Of a stretch of DNA of 64,000 nucleotides, positions 62,944-64,000 are shown piece after piece. Position 1 is the first letter of the stretch. The number at the start of each line of letters is the position of its first letter. The position numbers and the translations under genes are program-made. Under the pieces are notes generated by a model. That model saw only the letters and a program-made list of their open reading frames with translations, did no database searches and had not been told where the DNA came from. Location of the stretch: the NCBI RefSeq assembly GCF_900168015.1, contig NZ_FUYR01000001.1, forward strand, positions 1,920,943 through 1,984,942, given 5' to 3'. Source of the stretch: Daejeonella lutea (GTDB lineage Bacteria; Bacteroidota; Bacteroidia; Sphingobacteriales; Sphingobacteriaceae).

Positions 62944-63729
62944 TTAATGTTTTTGTTCTAAAACTTCTTCAATATAGCTGAAGGTTGAGAGAACATCTGC
63001 TTTACCCTTTTTAACAGCAACAGTGTGTTCGTAATGGGCTGATGGTTTCTTATCAACTGTGCTAACTGTCCAGTTATCATCCCAGAATTTCACTCCGGCA
63101 CGACCAGCATTTATCATTGGCTCTATTGCTATCACCATGCCGTCTTCAAGTTTGATACCTGACCCGCGCTTCCCGTAATTTGGAACTTCAGGCTTCTCAT
63201 GAAGCTTTACTCCCACACCGTGGCCAACCAGTTCTTTCACTACACCAAATCCATTTTTCTCAGCATGGTCCTGAACAGCAAATCCAATGTCGCCGATCCG
63301 CATTCCTGTAACTGCTTTCTCAACACCCAGATCCAAACACTCTTTTGTAACTTTCAAAAGCTTCAGCGTCTCAGGTTCAACATTTCCAATTGGGAAAGTA
63401 TAAGCCGAGTCACCATAAAATTTATTCAGAATTACGCCACAGTCCACAGAAACAATGTCACCATCTTTAATCTCATAATCCCCGGGGAAACCGTGAACTA
63501 CCTGATCATTTAAAGAAATGCAAAGGGAATAAGGAAAACCGTTGTAGTTTAAAAAAGCAGGGACTCCACCGTGATCACGAATAAAAGTCTCTGCTAATTT
63601 ATTAAGCTCTATTGTTTTTAAGCCTTCTCTGATAACTTTTGCTACTTCAGCGAGAGTTTTGGATACAAGAAGAGAACTTTCTCTTATTTTCTCGATATCC
63701 TCAGAAGACTTAAAATAAATTTTTGACAT
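62944..63729 (-). CDS. map: Type I methionine aminopeptidase
   Basis: 261 residues. Removes the initiator Met from nascent proteins. The five metal ligands are in VSVDCGVIL (Asp), GDSAYTF (Asp), GHGVG (His), IAIEPMI (Glu) and AHYEHTVAV (Glu). Placed between secY and infA as in many Bacteroidota. The 157 bases before infA contain nothing I can name. Confidence 0.98.
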   Translation of the reverse strand: MSKIYFKSSEDIEKIRESSLLVSKTLAEVAKVIREGLKTIELNKLAETFIRDHGGVPAFLNYNGFPYSLCISLNDQVVHGFPGDYEIKDGDIVSVDCGVILNKFYGDSAYTFPIGNVEPETLKLLKVTKECLDLGVEKAVTGMRIGDIGFAVQDHAEKNGFGVVKELVGHGVGVKLHEKPEVPNYGKRGSGIKLEDGMVIAIEPMINAGRAGVKFWDDNWTVSTVDKKPSAHYEHTVAVKKGKADVLSTFSYIEEVLEQKH

Positions 63730-63734
63730 GTACC

Positions 63735-64000
63735 TTAAATTACCGAACCGCCGGCAACTGGCGTACGCCCTTTAATTCTGCCGGTCTTCATCAATCCATC
63801 ATAATGACGCATCAACAAATGGCTTTCAACCTGCTGCAAGGTATCCAATACAACACCAACAAGAATCAATAACGAAGTTCCGCCGTAGAAATGAGCAAAC
63901 TGGCTGTTAACACCTAAAATAATGGCTATCGACGGCATGATTGCAATAATGGCCAGGAATATCGATCCCGGAAGAGTGATCTTCGAAATAACAGCATCAA
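63735..64000 (-). CDS. secY: Preprotein translocase subunit SecY (C-terminal part, rest outside window)
   Basis: About 87 C-terminal residues are present, and the frame runs off the right edge. The last membrane helix region (IFLAIIAIMPSIAIILGVN, then GGTSLLILVGVVLDTLQQVE) and the cytoplasmic end with LMRHYDGLMKTGRIKGR match SecY. Five bases separate it from map. SecY forms the channel of the Sec translocon. Confidence 0.96.
   Translation of the reverse strand, partial: DAVISKITLPGSIFLAIIAIMPSIAIILGVNSQFAHFYGGTSLLILVGVVLDTLQQVESHLLMRHYDGLMKTGRIKGRTPVAGGSVI

Overview
The window is chromosomal DNA of a member of the Bacteroidota, most like the Sphingobacteriaceae (Pedobacter/Mucilaginibacter type). 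Reasons visible in the sequence: Bacteroidota-only families (DUF4293, DUF5606, Porin_10, a protein with PKD and type IX secretion C-terminal domains), -7 elements of the TAnnTTTG type ahead of several genes, no clear Shine-Dalgarno sequences, a zinc-free L36, and an L17 with a long Ala/Glu tail. No tRNA, rRNA, IS element, phage gene or CRISPR array was seen. No gap without a gene exceeds 300 bases.

Layout. 1-8436: end of sucD, dctA, an ABC exporter overlapping truA, a DUF4293 membrane protein, and a large FAD/Fe-S D-2-hydroxyacid dehydrogenase. 8515-22980: one block of nine minus-strand genes, all for exported or membrane proteins. It holds a CBM9-like protein, four pyrroloquinoline-quinone (PQQ)-type sugar dehydrogenases fused to cytochrome c (two with the haem domain at the C-terminus, two at the N-terminus), a GH109-like oxidoreductase-fold glycosidase, a NagX/DUF5009 membrane protein, a deacetylase-type amidohydrolase, a SelA-like PLP enzyme and one unrecognised protein. 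Three of these have twin-arginine (Tat) signals. 23205-30712: DEAD-box RNA helicase, a small protein, gpsA, an efflux adaptor plus TolC pair, a polysaccharide deacetylase and a lone receiver protein. 30999-39670: aconitase, SDR, the PKD/T9SS protein with rlmH and a 39-residue membrane microprotein, DUF5606, cyclophilin, and an exported protein of unknown function. 39785-43608: lpxK, purine nucleoside phosphorylase and a porin, all overlapping. 43803-56477: class A beta-lactamase-like hydrolase, pruA, SulP transporter with beta-carbonic anhydrase, acyl-CoA carboxylase beta subunit, GNAT, M42 peptidase, HerA-like ATPase, nucleotidyltransferase, esterase. 56701-64000: dnaK, then the end of the ribosomal alpha operon (secY-map-infA-rpmJ-rpsM-rpsK-rpsD-rpoA-rplQ).

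Two things stand out. First, the exported block at 8.5-23 kb can be read as a periplasmic route that oxidises, deacetylates and deaminates amino sugars without phosphorylation. This is an inference, but each step can be tested. Second, many intergenic gaps are filled by degenerate tandem 7-bp units, often arranged as two inverted arms and usually beginning or ending at a stop codon. The word differs from site to site, yet four sites share a core close to CTnAACGCTGtG. A second, 9-bp class (AATCCTATn) is also present. These arrays cut across otherwise conserved operons, including the ribosomal protein operon, and no gene or terminator explains them.
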